A program made the translations under genes and the position numbers. From VXPQ01 sp965248175 (GTDB lineage: Bacteria > Bacteroidota > Rhodothermia > Rhodothermales > VXPQ01): DNA of 64,000 nt. Under the pieces are notes generated by a model that saw only the letters and a list, made by a program, of their open reading frames with translations, made no database searches and was not told the origin of the DNA. Location: assembly GCA_965248175.1 (NCBI GenBank), contig OZ252093.1:1240001-1304000 (forward strand). Direction: 5' to 3'. This document shows positions 8,986 through 17,379 of this stretch, one piece after another (positions within the stretch are counted from its first letter, which is position 1; every line of letters starts with the position of its first letter).

Positions 8986-9183
8986 ATGTTGAAGGCAAAA
9001 GAAATTCGTGAACTCGGCCTGGAAGAGGTCCGAAAACGCATTGACGAGGAAGAGGATCAGTTGCGCCGGCTGCATTTTCAGCATGCCATTGCGCAGATTG
9101 AGAATCCGACGTTGCTGCGCCGAAAGCGGCGTTTGGTTGCGCGGCTGAGGACTATCCTTCACGAGCAGGAAAAAGAGGCCTGA
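8986..9183 (+). CDS. rpmC: 50S ribosomal protein L29
   Basis: L29 is a small helical-hairpin protein near the tunnel exit. The 65 residues begin MLKAKEIRELGLEEVRKRID and contain HFQHAIAQIENPTLLRRKRR, matching the L29 pattern (L-x-F-Q-x-A-x-x-Q-L-x-N-P-x-R/L-x-x-x-x-R). It is located between rplP and rpsQ as expected. Confidence 0.95.
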   Translation: MLKAKEIRELGLEEVRKRIDEEEDQLRRLHFQHAIAQIENPTLLRRKRRLVARLRTILHEQEKEA

Positions 9184-9200
9184 ACAGGAACGGAAAGACT

Positions 9201-9491
9201 ATGAGTACAGACACTACAGAGGCTGTGGAACGACAGGTAAGCCGGTCGGCGCGCAAGGAGCGTATCGGCATTGTCATCGGCGATCGCATGGACAAGACGA
9301 TTCTGGTGGCGGTGCAGCGCCAGATCAAGCATCCGATATACGGCAAGTTCATCAAGAAGACCACGAAGTTGATGGCGCATGATGAGCGCAACGATGCGAA
9401 GCGGGGAGATTCCGTTCGCATCATGGAAACGCGCCCGCTTAGCAAAAACAAGCGCTGGCGTCTTGCCGAAGTCATCGAACGGGCCAGATAG
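9201..9491 (+). CDS. rpsQ: 30S ribosomal protein S17
   Basis: S17 is a primary binder of 16S rRNA in the body of the small subunit, with an OB fold. The 96-residue protein has a roughly 20-residue N-terminal extension before the canonical core RIGIVIGDRMDKTILVAVQR. The conserved LMAHDERNDAKRGDSVRIME and the C-terminal RPLSKNKRWRLAEVIERA follow. It starts 17 bases after rpmC. Confidence 0.96.
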   Translation: MSTDTTEAVERQVSRSARKERIGIVIGDRMDKTILVAVQRQIKHPIYGKFIKKTTKLMAHDERNDAKRGDSVRIMETRPLSKNKRWRLAEVIERAR

Positions 9492-9514
9492 CCCCCAATA
9501 CTCTCAGGGAAGCC

Positions 9515-9883
9515 ATGATTCAGCAGGAGTCGAGACTTACCGTTGCGGATAACAGCGGCGCCAAAGAGGTGCTGTGTATCCGTGTACTCGGTGGAAGCGG
9601 GCGACGCTATGCGCGCATCGGTGATCGAATTATTGTGACGGTCAAATCCGCTATGCCGGGAGGCGCTGTCAAAAAAGGAGACGTTTCGCCGGCAGTGGTG
9701 GTGCGCACGAAGAAAGAGATTCGCCGCAAGGACGGCTCGTATATCCGCTTCGATGAAAACGCTGCCGTGCTTTTGAATCCCCAGGACGAGCCACGCGGCA
9801 CGCGTATTTTCGGGCCTGTGGCCCGCGAATTGCGCGAAAAACGGTTTATGCGCATTGTTTCCCTTGCCCCGGAGGTGCTTTAG
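9515..9883 (+). CDS. rplN: 50S ribosomal protein L14
   Basis: L14 lies at the subunit interface, forms bridge B8 and is the target of the silencing factor RsfS. The 122-residue product begins MIQQESRLTVADNSGAKEVL and includes the motif GDRIIVTVKSAMPGGAVKKG and the C-terminal IFGPVARELREKRFMRIVSLAPEV (quoted here only in part by key residues FGPVARELR and SLAPEVL). Length and start are standard. Confidence 0.97.
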   Translation: MIQQESRLTVADNSGAKEVLCIRVLGGSGRRYARIGDRIIVTVKSAMPGGAVKKGDVSPAVVVRTKKEIRRKDGSYIRFDENAAVLLNPQDEPRGTRIFGPVARELREKRFMRIVSLAPEVL

Positions 9884-9888
9884 CAGCC

Positions 9889-10242
9889 ATGCCGAGAAAA
9901 CACAACGTACAAAAGAAGATGCACGTGAAGAAGGGGGATCGCGTACGCGTGATTGCGGGCAACTATCGGGGTTACGAAGGGAAGATACTGGTGACTTTCC
10001 CGGAGAAGGAACGTGTGATTGTCGAGGGGGTCAACCTCCGCTTCCATCACGAAAAACCGAATGCCGCCAATCCCCAGGGGGGGCGCATAGAGAAAGAAGT
10101 GCCTATCCATGTATCCAACGTACAACCGATCGCTTCGGATGGAAATCCAACGCGAGTGGGGCGCAAGCGAATTACGGATATGGAAACAGGGCGCGGACAA
10201 TGGGTCCGATATGCAAAAACCACGGGGGAAGAGCTTGCATAA
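9889..10242 (+). CDS. rplX: 50S ribosomal protein L24
   Basis: L24 is one of the two assembly initiators of the large subunit. The KOW motif is visible near the N-terminus as VKKGDRVRVIAGNYRGYEGK, followed by VEGVNLRFHHEKPNAANPQG and IHVSNVQPI. The 117-residue protein is a little longer than E. coli L24. It begins only five bases after the rplN stop and is followed by rplE. Confidence 0.96.
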   Translation: MPRKHNVQKKMHVKKGDRVRVIAGNYRGYEGKILVTFPEKERVIVEGVNLRFHHEKPNAANPQGGRIEKEVPIHVSNVQPIASDGNPTRVGRKRITDMETGRGQWVRYAKTTGEELA

Positions 10243-10314
10243 GGCATGCGCTCGCACGGATCTCGCGATTGCGGGGCGTTATTTCTCCACACCTTGCCCA
10301 TTGAGATTGGACAG

Positions 10315-10887
10315 ATGACCTACACACCGAGATTGAAGGACCGGTATCGAAAGCAGATCATTCCCGCGCTGATGAAGCAGTTCGGGTATGGGAATGTTAT
10401 GCAAGCCCCTCGCTTGGAGAAAGTCGTTGTCAACAAGGGGGTGGGGGATGCTTCTGCGGACAAGAAAGTGCTGGACCACGCCATTGACGAATTGCGGCGC
10501 ATCACCGGGCGGCAGCCCAGGGTGGCAAGAGCGCGTAAGAGTGTTTCGAACTTCAAACTGCGGCAGGGTATGCCTATCGGCTGTAACGTGACGTTGCGCG
10601 GAGATCACATGTACGAGTTTGTGGATCGTCTCATTACGCTGGCGTTGCCGCGCGTGCGCGACTTTCGTGGCGTATCGGATCGCAGTTTCGATGGCCGGGG
10701 TAACTTCACACTGGGCATCCGGGAACAGATCATCTTTCCCGAGATCGATGTGGACAAAATTGACCGGATCAGCGGGCTGGACATTACTTTTGTAACGACG
10801 GCAGCGACAGACGATGCGGCGTATGCGCTCCTGAAGGAAATCGGTATTCCTTTTGTGCGACGAGAAGAACGATCGGTAGCTGCCTGA
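10315..10887 (+). CDS. rplE: 50S ribosomal protein L5
   Basis: L5 binds 5S rRNA in the central protuberance and contacts P-site tRNA. The protein begins MTYTPRLKDRYRKQIIPALM and contains VVNKGVGDASADKK, the 5S-binding ARKSVSNFKLRQGMPIGCNV region and the P-site-loop segment SFDGRGNFTLGI. An open frame extends back to 10246 (MRSHGSRDCG), but that stretch is unlike L5; the ATG at 10315 gives 190 residues with the canonical N-terminus. It has no clear Shine-Dalgarno sequence. Confidence 0.95.
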   Translation: MTYTPRLKDRYRKQIIPALMKQFGYGNVMQAPRLEKVVVNKGVGDASADKKVLDHAIDELRRITGRQPRVARARKSVSNFKLRQGMPIGCNVTLRGDHMYEFVDRLITLALPRVRDFRGVSDRSFDGRGNFTLGIREQIIFPEIDVDKIDRISGLDITFVTTAATDDAAYALLKEIGIPFVRREERSVAA

Positions 10888-10954
10888 CCCCTTGTATACA
10901 GTCTCTGTATCCCTCCTTTATTCGACACCTGCACTTAAGAAAATCTTCAACGCT

Positions 10955-11224
10955 ATGGCGAAAACCAGTTGGATAGCGCGTGAAAGGAAGCGACGGCGTG
11001 TTGTCGAGAAGTATGCCGAGAAACGTCGCCTGCTCAAGGAACAGGGTGATTGGATCGGTCTGCAACGACTTCCACGCGACGCAAGCCCCGTGCGGTTGCA
11101 TAACCGGTGCCCGCTTACGGGCCGTTCCCGGGGTTATATGCGTGATTTCGGAATTTCCCGTATTGCTTTTCGCGAGATGGCGCTTGCAGGTAAGATACCC
11201 GGTGTGCGCAAGGCATCCTGGTAA
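10955..11224 (+). CDS. rpsN: 30S ribosomal protein S14, zinc-free type
   Basis: S14 assembles late in the head of the small subunit. The 89-residue protein (MAKTSWIARERKRRR, then RLHNRCPLTGRSRGYMRDFG and PGVRKASW) is the long form. It has a single cysteine and no paired CxxC motifs, so it is the zinc-independent class. The start at 10955 removes an upstream in-frame extension from 10892 that does not resemble S14. Both S14 and the L36 of this operon lack zinc ligands. Confidence 0.95.
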   Translation: MAKTSWIARERKRRRVVEKYAEKRRLLKEQGDWIGLQRLPRDASPVRLHNRCPLTGRSRGYMRDFGISRIAFREMALAGKIPGVRKASW

Positions 11225-11245
11225 CGTTTTTCTACCCAATACGAT

Positions 11246-11647
11246 ATGAGTGGCATTACAGACCCGGTTTCAGATTATCTGACGCGCATTCGAAATGGCC
11301 AGCAGGCCGGCCGAAAGTACGTGGATATACCTGCCTCGAAGCAAAAGCGTGCAATCACGCAGATTTTGCTGGATAAAGGCTACATCCGCAATTACCTGAA
11401 TGTGGATGATGGCAAGCAGGGACTCATTCGAGTCCGTCTGAAGTACGATGCGCAGGGTGAGCCGGTCATTCGCATGATGAAACGTGTGTCCACGCCGGGC
11501 TTGCGTCGGTATACGGGGGCGCATGAATTGCCCCGTGTCATGAACGGATTGGGGATAGCTATTTTGTCCACATCTCGTGGCATGATGACCGACAAGGAGG
11601 CGCGCAAGGCGCACATTGGCGGCGAGGTGCTTGCGTATCTCTATTGA
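11246..11647 (+). CDS. rpsH: 30S ribosomal protein S8
   Basis: S8 is a central-domain 16S rRNA binder and in E. coli the translational repressor of the spc operon. The 133-residue sequence begins MSGITDPVSDYLTRIRNGQQ and carries the conserved C-terminal block LPRVMNGLGIAILSTSRGMM followed by GGEVLAYLY. A 70-base gap to rplF follows, the longest between genes in this part of the operon; no clear structure was seen in it. Confidence 0.97.
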   Translation: MSGITDPVSDYLTRIRNGQQAGRKYVDIPASKQKRAITQILLDKGYIRNYLNVDDGKQGLIRVRLKYDAQGEPVIRMMKRVSTPGLRRYTGAHELPRVMNGLGIAILSTSRGMMTDKEARKAHIGGEVLAYLY

Positions 11648-11717
11648 TTTCTGAAGCTATCCCGCTGCGAATTGCAGGTATACCCACACTATCCGTGAAC
11701 CTCGAAAGAGAAGAAAC

Positions 11718-12272
11718 ATGTCTCGCGTAGGCAACCAACCCATTGAGACCAGCGACGGCGTATCCGTGGACATCTCGGTGGACAATCTTGTGACCGTCAA
11801 GGGGCCCAAGGGAGTACTGTCCGTTCAGGTCGCTCCTGAAATTACGGTGGCGCACGAAGACGGAAGTATCGTGGTCCGGCGCCCCGACGAGCAGAAGCGT
11901 AATAAAGCGCTGCACGGGTTGTATCGTTCGCTGATCGATAATGCGGTCGAGGGTGTTACGAAAGGGTATCGAAAGCAACTGGAAGTGATTGGCGTCGGTT
12001 ACCGTGCTTTGGTAAACGATGGAGTCCTTGAACTGGCCCTTGGTTTTTCGCATCCGATTTATTTTGTGCCGCCAGGGACGGTCTCTGTTACGGTAGATGC
12101 CCAGCGAGGCAGGAACACGGTGGTTACGATCGAAGGAACGGACAAGCAAATCGTCGGGCAGGTAGCCGCGAAGATCCGGGCGCTACGCCCCCCCGAGCCG
12201 TACAAAGGCAAAGGTGTTCGCTATGTGGGCGAATATGTTCGTCGCAAGGCCGGGAAGACAGCAGCTCGCTAA
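11718..12272 (+). CDS. rplF: 50S ribosomal protein L6
   Basis: L6 lies near the sarcin-ricin loop and the factor-binding site. The product has 184 residues, starting MSRVGNQPIETSDGVSVDIS, with the two repeated alpha-beta domains. The second holds the conserved RALRPPEPYKGKGVRYVGEY segment that contacts 23S rRNA. AGAGAAGAA precedes the ATG. Order rpsH-rplF-rplR is canonical. Confidence 0.97.
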   Translation: MSRVGNQPIETSDGVSVDISVDNLVTVKGPKGVLSVQVAPEITVAHEDGSIVVRRPDEQKRNKALHGLYRSLIDNAVEGVTKGYRKQLEVIGVGYRALVNDGVLELALGFSHPIYFVPPGTVSVTVDAQRGRNTVVTIEGTDKQIVGQVAAKIRALRPPEPYKGKGVRYVGEYVRRKAGKTAAR

Positions 12273-12324
12273 ATGCTTCCCATTTCAACCCTCAACATCT
12301 TGATTTGAGTATCCGACAGGAATT

Positions 12325-12678
12325 ATGGCGGCGCATAAAAAGCAGGAACGGAAACGACGCGTAAAACGCGGCATGCGTGATAAGGTCGCAGGTACCTCTT
12401 CGCGTCCTCGTCTTTCCGTCTTTCGTTCGAACAGGTACATATATGCACAACTGATTGATGACCGGGAGGGCGTTACGCTGGCGGCGGCTTCGAGCGCAGA
12501 GTCTGACATGGTCGGCGATACGCCCATGGAAGTCAGCAAAGCCGTTGGAGCGAATCTTGCCCGCCGCGCCCTCGAAAAGGGTATTGAACGGGTTGTGTTC
12601 GACAGGAACGGCTATCGGTACCACGGGCGCGTGCGAGCTTTGGCGGACGGCGCCCGCGAAGGGGGATTGCAACTGTAG
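12325..12678 (+). CDS. rplR: 50S ribosomal protein L18
   Basis: L18 works with L5 and L25-type proteins to anchor 5S rRNA. The 117-residue protein has a basic N-terminus (KKQERKRRVKRGMRDKV), the motif RPRLSVFRSNRYIYAQLIDD, and ends VFDRNGYRYHGRVRALADGA before REGGLQL. These are standard L18 features. Start ATG at 12325; rpsE follows after 39 bases. Confidence 0.96.
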   Translation: MAAHKKQERKRRVKRGMRDKVAGTSSRPRLSVFRSNRYIYAQLIDDREGVTLAAASSAESDMVGDTPMEVSKAVGANLARRALEKGIERVVFDRNGYRYHGRVRALADGAREGGLQL

Positions 12679-12717
12679 TTTCTCACAAGACACCAGGTAC
12701 ACTCATTCAGGTTTTGT

Positions 12718-13242
12718 ATGGCAGCACGAAAGGAGCAACGACGGCGTGAAGCGGCGGAAGGCCAGGATTGGCAGGAGCGGCTTGTATCCGTTTCCCGTGT
12801 GGCGAAGGTCGTCAAAGGCGGTCGCCGTTTTTCATTCAATGCCGTCGTGGTAGTAGGCGACGGGCAGGGAACGGTCGGGGCTGGTCTCGGCAAGGCAAAC
12901 GAGGTGGCCGACGCCATTTCAAAAGGGACTGAAGATGCGAAGAAGAACCTTATTCGCGTTCGGCTCAAGGACAACACGATTCCACATCCCGTCGTGGGTC
13001 GGCAGGATGCCGGGAAGGTGTTGCTGAAGCCCGCAGCTCCCGGGACTGGCGTGATTGCCGGGGGGGGCGTACGAGCTGTACTGGAATGCGCCGGCATCCG
13101 GGACATTCTTTCAAAATCCCTTGGATCCAGCAACCCGCACAATCAGGTCTCTGCAACGATGCAGGCACTCGAGCGGATTGAAGACCCTATGGAAGTGGCC
13201 AAACGCCGCGGTATTTCGCTCAAAAGGGTGTTCGAGGGATAA
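12718..13242 (+). CDS. rpsE: 30S ribosomal protein S5
   Basis: S5 is at the mRNA entry site and is important for decoding fidelity and helicase activity. The 174-residue protein carries the double-stranded-RNA-binding-like N-terminal domain (RVAKVVKGGRRFSFNAVVVV, GLGKANEVADAI) and the C-terminal domain (GTGVIAGGGVRAVLECAGI, SKSLGSSNPHN). Start ATG at 12718. It sits between rplR and rpmD as usual. Confidence 0.97.
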   Translation: MAARKEQRRREAAEGQDWQERLVSVSRVAKVVKGGRRFSFNAVVVVGDGQGTVGAGLGKANEVADAISKGTEDAKKNLIRVRLKDNTIPHPVVGRQDAGKVLLKPAAPGTGVIAGGGVRAVLECAGIRDILSKSLGSSNPHNQVSATMQALERIEDPMEVAKRRGISLKRVFEG

Positions 13243-13295
13243 ACGACAACCGGTGTTTTCGCGCGCGATGGCTCGCGGTCAGATCGTACAAGGAT

Positions 13296-13478
13296 ATGGC
13301 GAACAAGATTATCATAACCCAGACAAAATCCGCAATCGGTTCAACGAAGCGTATAGTTCGTACCCTGGAGGCGCTCGGTATCCGGCGGATGCACCAGCGT
13401 GTCGAACATACGGACTCTCCGCAACTGCGAGGGATGATCGACAAGGTTCGACATCTCGTTACCGTTACCGAAGCCTGA
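13296..13478 (+). CDS. rpmD: 50S ribosomal protein L30
   Basis: L30 is a small ferredoxin-like-fold protein of the large subunit. The 60 residues (IIITQTKSAIGSTKRIVRTL, then LGIRRMHQRVEHTDSPQLRG) match the bacterial L30 pattern including the I-x-Q-x-x-S-x-I-G core. It lies between rpsE and rplO. L30 is missing in some bacteria but present here. Confidence 0.94.
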   Translation: MANKIIITQTKSAIGSTKRIVRTLEALGIRRMHQRVEHTDSPQLRGMIDKVRHLVTVTEA

Positions 13479-13550
13479 TCCACGTTAGAGGCCGGGCGTT
13501 TTTCATTCCCTGGCTTCCGTCCGAGGACGGGCATCCATTTGAAATACATT

Positions 13551-14012
13551 ATGGATCTCAGCAATCTGAAGCCTGTTAAGGGCGCTACTCGAAAAAAGAG
13601 GCGCATTGCCCGCGGCGTGGGCTCGGGCAAGGGCGGTCACAGTTCCACAAAGGGGACGAAGGGCCAAAAGAGCCGAGCGGGAGCACGTATTCCCGCATGG
13701 TTTGAAGGAGGCCAAATGCCACTTCAGCGCCGTGTTCCAAAGTTCGGATTTTACAACCGGTTTCGCGTCGAATACCGTGCCGTAAACCTGTCCTGGATAG
13801 CACGTCTTGTAGAGGAGGGGCGAATCGATGGCGCCGCGGAGGTGACGCCCGAGGTGCTTATGGGCGCCGGGGTTGCGCGCAAGGCCGATCGGATTAAAAT
13901 TCTCGGGGGCGGTGATTCCCCGCAAGGGCTTTCGGTTACCGCGCACGCTTTCAGTGCCTCCGCGAGAAAAAAGATTGAAGCGGCCGGAGGCAAAGCAACC
14001 GTCCTCGACTAA
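13551..14012 (+). CDS. rplO: 50S ribosomal protein L15
   Basis: L15 is a late-assembly large-subunit protein with an extended glycine-rich N-terminal arm. The product starts MDLSNLKPVKGATRKKRRIA and contains GVGSGKGGHSSTKGTKGQKS and FEGGQMPLQRRVPKFGF, which are diagnostic. The ATG at 13551 was chosen over an in-frame TTG at 13539. Length 153 residues. secY follows 39 bases later. Confidence 0.96.
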   Translation: MDLSNLKPVKGATRKKRRIARGVGSGKGGHSSTKGTKGQKSRAGARIPAWFEGGQMPLQRRVPKFGFYNRFRVEYRAVNLSWIARLVEEGRIDGAAEVTPEVLMGAGVARKADRIKILGGGDSPQGLSVTAHAFSASARKKIEAAGGKATVLD

Positions 14013-14051
14013 TGTACGGACCGGCAACGGTCCTCTATCCAACACTCCATT

Positions 14052-15368
14052 ATGGCGAGTATCGGCGAGAACGTACGCAACATCTGGAAAATAGATGAGC
14101 TCCGCCGCCGGATCCTGTACACGATCGGGTTACTCCTCGTGTATCGACTGGGGGCATACGTAACGCTTCCCGGCGTGGATGCCGGTATTTTGGCGGACGT
14201 CAATGCACAAGGAAATCCGAACGACATTTTCGGTTTTCTCGACATGTTTGTGGGAGGGGCCTTTAGCCAGGCCGGTATTTTCGCACTCGGCATCATGCCG
14301 TATATCACCGCTTCCATTATCATCCAGTTGCTGGGTGCGGTGCTTCCCTATTTTCAGAAGCTTCAGCGTGAGGGCGAGGAAGGCCGCCGCAAAATCACCC
14401 AGCTCACACGGTATGGGACAGTAGGTATTACCGCTTTCCAGTCCATCGGATATGCGATCAACCTGCAGTATGGGGCCACCGGTCAGGCGATCGTAATCAA
14501 TTCCACGTTTTTTATGATCTCGACGGTAATCGTGCTGACTGCCGGTACCATATTCGTTATGTGGCTTGGGGAGCGTATTACGGAAAACGGTATCGGGAAC
14601 GGCATATCCATCGTCATTATGGTGGGCATTATCGCCTTCTTGCCCAATGCGCTTTTCAACGAGTTTACGCTCACGGGTAATCTCTTCATCTTCCTGATGG
14701 AGATCGGTATATGGGCACTCGTGATGCTTGGCGTCGTGCTGATTTCTCAGGGTACGCGCCGTATTCCTGTGCAGTATGCGAAGCGTGTCGTGGGGCGCAA
14801 AGTGTACGGTGGCACGACCCAGTATCTTCCGATTCGTGTCAATGCGGCGGGTGTCATGCCCATTATCTTTGCGCAGTCGATCATGTTCGTTCCGGCGACT
14901 GTCGCATCGTTTTTTCCCAACAGTGCCTTCATGGTCGAATTTGGACGCTGGTTCTCAGACATTTCCGGCTGGGGATATTCGACAGTGTTCTTCGTGATCT
15001 GCGTGTTCTTTACCTATTTCTATACCGCTATTGCGGTTAACCCGAGGGAAATGGCGGACACCATGAAGCGGCAGGGTGGATTTATCCCCGGGATCAGGCC
15101 GGGTAAGCAGACCAGTGAGTTCATCGACAACATCCTGACGAAAATCACCTTGCCCGGATCGGTTTTCCTCGGACTTGTTGCGATTCTTCCTGCATTCGCT
15201 ATGCAGGCTGGCGTCTCGCCCGGTTTTGCAGTCTTCTTCGGAGGGACGAGTCTGCTTATTCTCGTGCAGGTGACGCTGGATACGCTCCAGCAGATCGAAA
15301 GCCATTTGCTCATGCGTCATTACGATGGTTTCATGAAAAGTGGACGTGTTCGAGGACGATATATGTAG
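14052..15368 (+). CDS. secY: Preprotein translocase subunit SecY
   Basis: SecY forms the protein-conducting channel of the inner-membrane SecYEG translocon. The 438-residue protein has about ten hydrophobic segments. Signature stretches include the plug-proximal MFVGGAFSQAGIFALGIMPYI and PYFQKLQREGEEGRRKI in the first cytoplasmic loop, and MKRQGGFIPGIRPGKQT in a later cytoplasmic loop (given in parts). It is the penultimate gene of the spc-type block, as in most bacteria, but here is followed directly by map with no adk. Confidence 0.97.
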   Translation: MASIGENVRNIWKIDELRRRILYTIGLLLVYRLGAYVTLPGVDAGILADVNAQGNPNDIFGFLDMFVGGAFSQAGIFALGIMPYITASIIIQLLGAVLPYFQKLQREGEEGRRKITQLTRYGTVGITAFQSIGYAINLQYGATGQAIVINSTFFMISTVIVLTAGTIFVMWLGERITENGIGNGISIVIMVGIIAFLPNALFNEFTLTGNLFIFLMEIGIWALVMLGVVLISQGTRRIPVQYAKRVVGRKVYGGTTQYLPIRVNAAGVMPIIFAQSIMFVPATVASFFPNSAFMVEFGRWFSDISGWGYSTVFFVICVFFTYFYTAIAVNPREMADTMKRQGGFIPGIRPGKQTSEFIDNILTKITLPGSVFLGLVAILPAFAMQAGVSPGFAVFFGGTSLLILVQVTLDTLQQIESHLLMRHYDGFMKSGRVRGRYM

Positions 15369-15415
15369 TAGCGGCGGTAGGCCGGTCGTAAGACCATTTC
15401 CGTCTCTCCAAGCCC

Positions 15416-16243
15416 ATGGCCTTGACAAAAAGCGCATACAAAATCGACCGCCTCAGGGAAAGCGCGGAGCTTGTCGGGCAGACGCTTGGCCAGGTAGCAC
15501 GGTACATTGAGCCGGGTGTCACGACGCGCGAGCTTGATCGGATAGCAGAAGCATTCATCCGCGACCATGGCGCCGAACCGGCATTCAAAGGGTATCGTGT
15601 GGGCAACCTGGTGTTTCCCAGCACGCTCTGTACATCCGTAAACGATACGGTAGTACATGGCATTCCGAATGACAGCCCACTTCGACAGGGGGACTTGCTG
15701 TCCGTTGATTGCGGTGTGCGGCTGAATGGCTATTACGGCGATAGCGCCTATACCTTTGCCGTCGGAGAGATCTCTGAAGAAAAGCGCGCCTTGTGCGAAA
15801 CGACGTACGCAGCCTTGTACAAAGGTATTGAGCATGCGACGACGAATGGGCGTATTGGGGATATATCCTTCGCCATACAGGAGTACTGTGAAAGCAGGGG
15901 GTATGGCGTCGTGCGTGAACTCGTGGGCCATGGCATCGGCAAAAAACTTCACGAGAAGCCTAATGTGCCGAATGTCGGTGAACCGAGGACCGGATCCCGG
16001 CTGGTGCGCGGTATGACGCTATGCATCGAACCCATGATTAACCTCGGAACCGCCAGGATCGTAACGGATCCGAACGGCTGGGCTATTCGCGCAGCGGATG
16101 GGAAAGCTGCCGCGCATTACGAGCACATGGTGGTTGTGTGTTCCGGCAAGGCTGAAGTGCTAAGCACCTTCGAGTATATCGAAGAAGCGTCCGGCGTTGC
16201 TTTTGATTTGCCGACTACATACAAAATTTATGAACCTGTGTAG
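15416..16243 (+). CDS. map: Methionine aminopeptidase, type I
   Basis: MetAP removes the initiator methionine from nascent proteins and is a cytosolic dimetal peptidase. The 275-residue product has the pita-bread fold landmarks: substrate histidine H81 (VVHGIPN), metal ligands D98 (SVDCG) and D109 (YYGDSAYTF), H172 (VGHGIG), E205 (CIEPM) and E236 (YEHMVVV). H179 also matches the family pattern. It is about 20 residues longer than E. coli MetAP, mainly at the C-terminus. It sits between secY and rpmJ; infA, which often separates them, is absent. Confidence 0.97.
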   Translation: MALTKSAYKIDRLRESAELVGQTLGQVARYIEPGVTTRELDRIAEAFIRDHGAEPAFKGYRVGNLVFPSTLCTSVNDTVVHGIPNDSPLRQGDLLSVDCGVRLNGYYGDSAYTFAVGEISEEKRALCETTYAALYKGIEHATTNGRIGDISFAIQEYCESRGYGVVRELVGHGIGKKLHEKPNVPNVGEPRTGSRLVRGMTLCIEPMINLGTARIVTDPNGWAIRAADGKAAAHYEHMVVVCSGKAEVLSTFEYIEEASGVAFDLPTTYKIYEPV

Positions 16244-16304
16244 CCGATGCGCGTTACGTAACGGCTATGCCTTAAATTTTTCACGAACGAGACCGAGCGA
16301 ACCC

Positions 16305-16421
16305 ATGAAAGTTCGTGCCAGTGTCAAAAAGCGCAGCTCCGACGACAAGATCGTTCGGCGCAAAGGGCGCATTTACGTCATCAACAAAAAGAACCCGAAG
16401 CACAAGCAGCGACAGGGTTGA
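16305..16421 (+). CDS. rpmJ: 50S ribosomal protein L36, zinc-free type
   Basis: L36 is the smallest large-subunit protein. The 38 residues start MKVRASVKKRSSDDKIVRRK and end KKNPKHKQRQG. The three cysteines that normally bind zinc with a histidine (C-x-x-C ... C ... H) are replaced (RSSDDK and VINKK), so this is the cysteine-free class. The longer open frame from 16197 overlaps map and was rejected. It starts 61 bases after the map stop. Confidence 0.95.
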   Translation: MKVRASVKKRSSDDKIVRRKGRIYVINKKNPKHKQRQG

Positions 16422-16481
16422 TACCCTTCGGTGTATGATGCAGCGTTTCCGAACGGACGCTGCCGGGAAACCAAAAAGCAT

Positions 16482-16862
16482 ATGCCTCGAATAGCCGGAG
16501 TGGACGTACCTCCGCATAAACGCGGAGAAATTGCCTTGTCCTCGATTTTCGGGATTGGGCGTTCTCGTGCTCAAGAAATCCTTGATCGTGTCGGCATCAA
16601 GCACGATGTGCATCCGAACGACTGGACGGAAGAGCAGACCCGAAGCGTGCGACGCCTCATTGAGGACGAGTACCTTGTCGAGGGGCAATTGCGTACGGAA
16701 GTACAGATGAACATCAAGCGATTGATGGACATCGGCTGTTACCGGGGTCTTCGGCATCGCCGGGGGCTTCCTGTACGTGGACAGCGCACGCGCACAAATG
16801 CACGTACACGCAAGGGACGTCGGAAGACCGTGGCCGGAAAGAAGAAGGCGCCGCGGAAGTAA
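16482..16862 (+). CDS. rpsM: 30S ribosomal protein S13
   Basis: S13 forms intersubunit bridges B1a and B1b and contacts P-site tRNA through its tail. The 126-residue protein starts MPRIAGVDVPPHKRGEIALS and contains the helix-two-turn-helix region IFGIGRSRAQEILDRVGI and the conserved RLMDIGCYRGLRHRRGLPVR. It ends in the basic RTRKGRRKTVAGKKKAPRK. The start at 16482 excludes a non-homologous in-frame extension from 16431. Confidence 0.96.
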   Translation: MPRIAGVDVPPHKRGEIALSSIFGIGRSRAQEILDRVGIKHDVHPNDWTEEQTRSVRRLIEDEYLVEGQLRTEVQMNIKRLMDIGCYRGLRHRRGLPVRGQRTRTNARTRKGRRKTVAGKKKAPRK

Positions 16863-16898
16863 TCGTACCGTCTCGATCTCTCGTAAATTCAGGATTAT

Positions 16899-17309
16899 AT
16901 GGCGAAGAAGCAGCAAAAATCGGGGCGTTCCGGTCGGTCGGCTCGGAAACGAAACGTTATCGTCGAGTCAAATGGACAGGCGCACATCAAGGCCACGTTC
17001 AACAATGTGATCGTGACATTGACGGACCAGTACGGAAACGTCATTTCGTGGGCCAGTTCCGGCAAGATGGGTTTCAAAGGCAGCCGCAAGAATACGCCGT
17101 ATGCGGCTCAGGTAGCGGCTACGACGGCTGCGGAAGAGGCGCATGGCCTGGGTCTGCGGCGTGTAGATGTGTATGTGAAGGGGCCTGGATCAGGGCGAGA
17201 GTCGGCCATTCGGGCGCTTTCCGGGGCGGGACTCGATATTGCGTCAATCCGGGATGTAACGCCCATTCCTCATAACGGCTGTCGTTCTCCAAAACGTCGC
17301 CGCGTGTGA
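16899..17309 (+). CDS. rpsK: 30S ribosomal protein S11
   Basis: S11 lies on the platform next to the mRNA exit. The 136-residue product has a basic N-terminal tail followed by AHIKATFNNVIVTLTDQYGN and the conserved GPGSGRESAIRALSGAGLD and IPHNGCRSPKRRRV segments. The order rpsM-rpsK-rpsD-rpoA-rplQ is the classical alpha operon. Confidence 0.97.
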   Translation: MAKKQQKSGRSGRSARKRNVIVESNGQAHIKATFNNVIVTLTDQYGNVISWASSGKMGFKGSRKNTPYAAQVAATTAAEEAHGLGLRRVDVYVKGPGSGRESAIRALSGAGLDIASIRDVTPIPHNGCRSPKRRRV

Positions 17310-17313
17310 TGGT

Positions 17314-17325
17314 AGCAGCGCTGCT
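17314..17325 (+). promoter_or_regulatory. Perfect 12-bp palindrome before rpsD
   Basis: AGCAGCGCTGCT is self-complementary and lies five bases after the rpsK stop in the 70-base rpsK-rpsD gap. The rest of the gap is purine-rich. It could be part of an RNA structure used for S4-type translational control, as known for the alpha operon of other bacteria, but that link is inference only. Confidence 0.2.
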
Positions 17326-17379
17326 TGTCGACCAGACAGGCAGGCAGATAGAAGAAAGCAGAAACAGTAGACAGCGATA

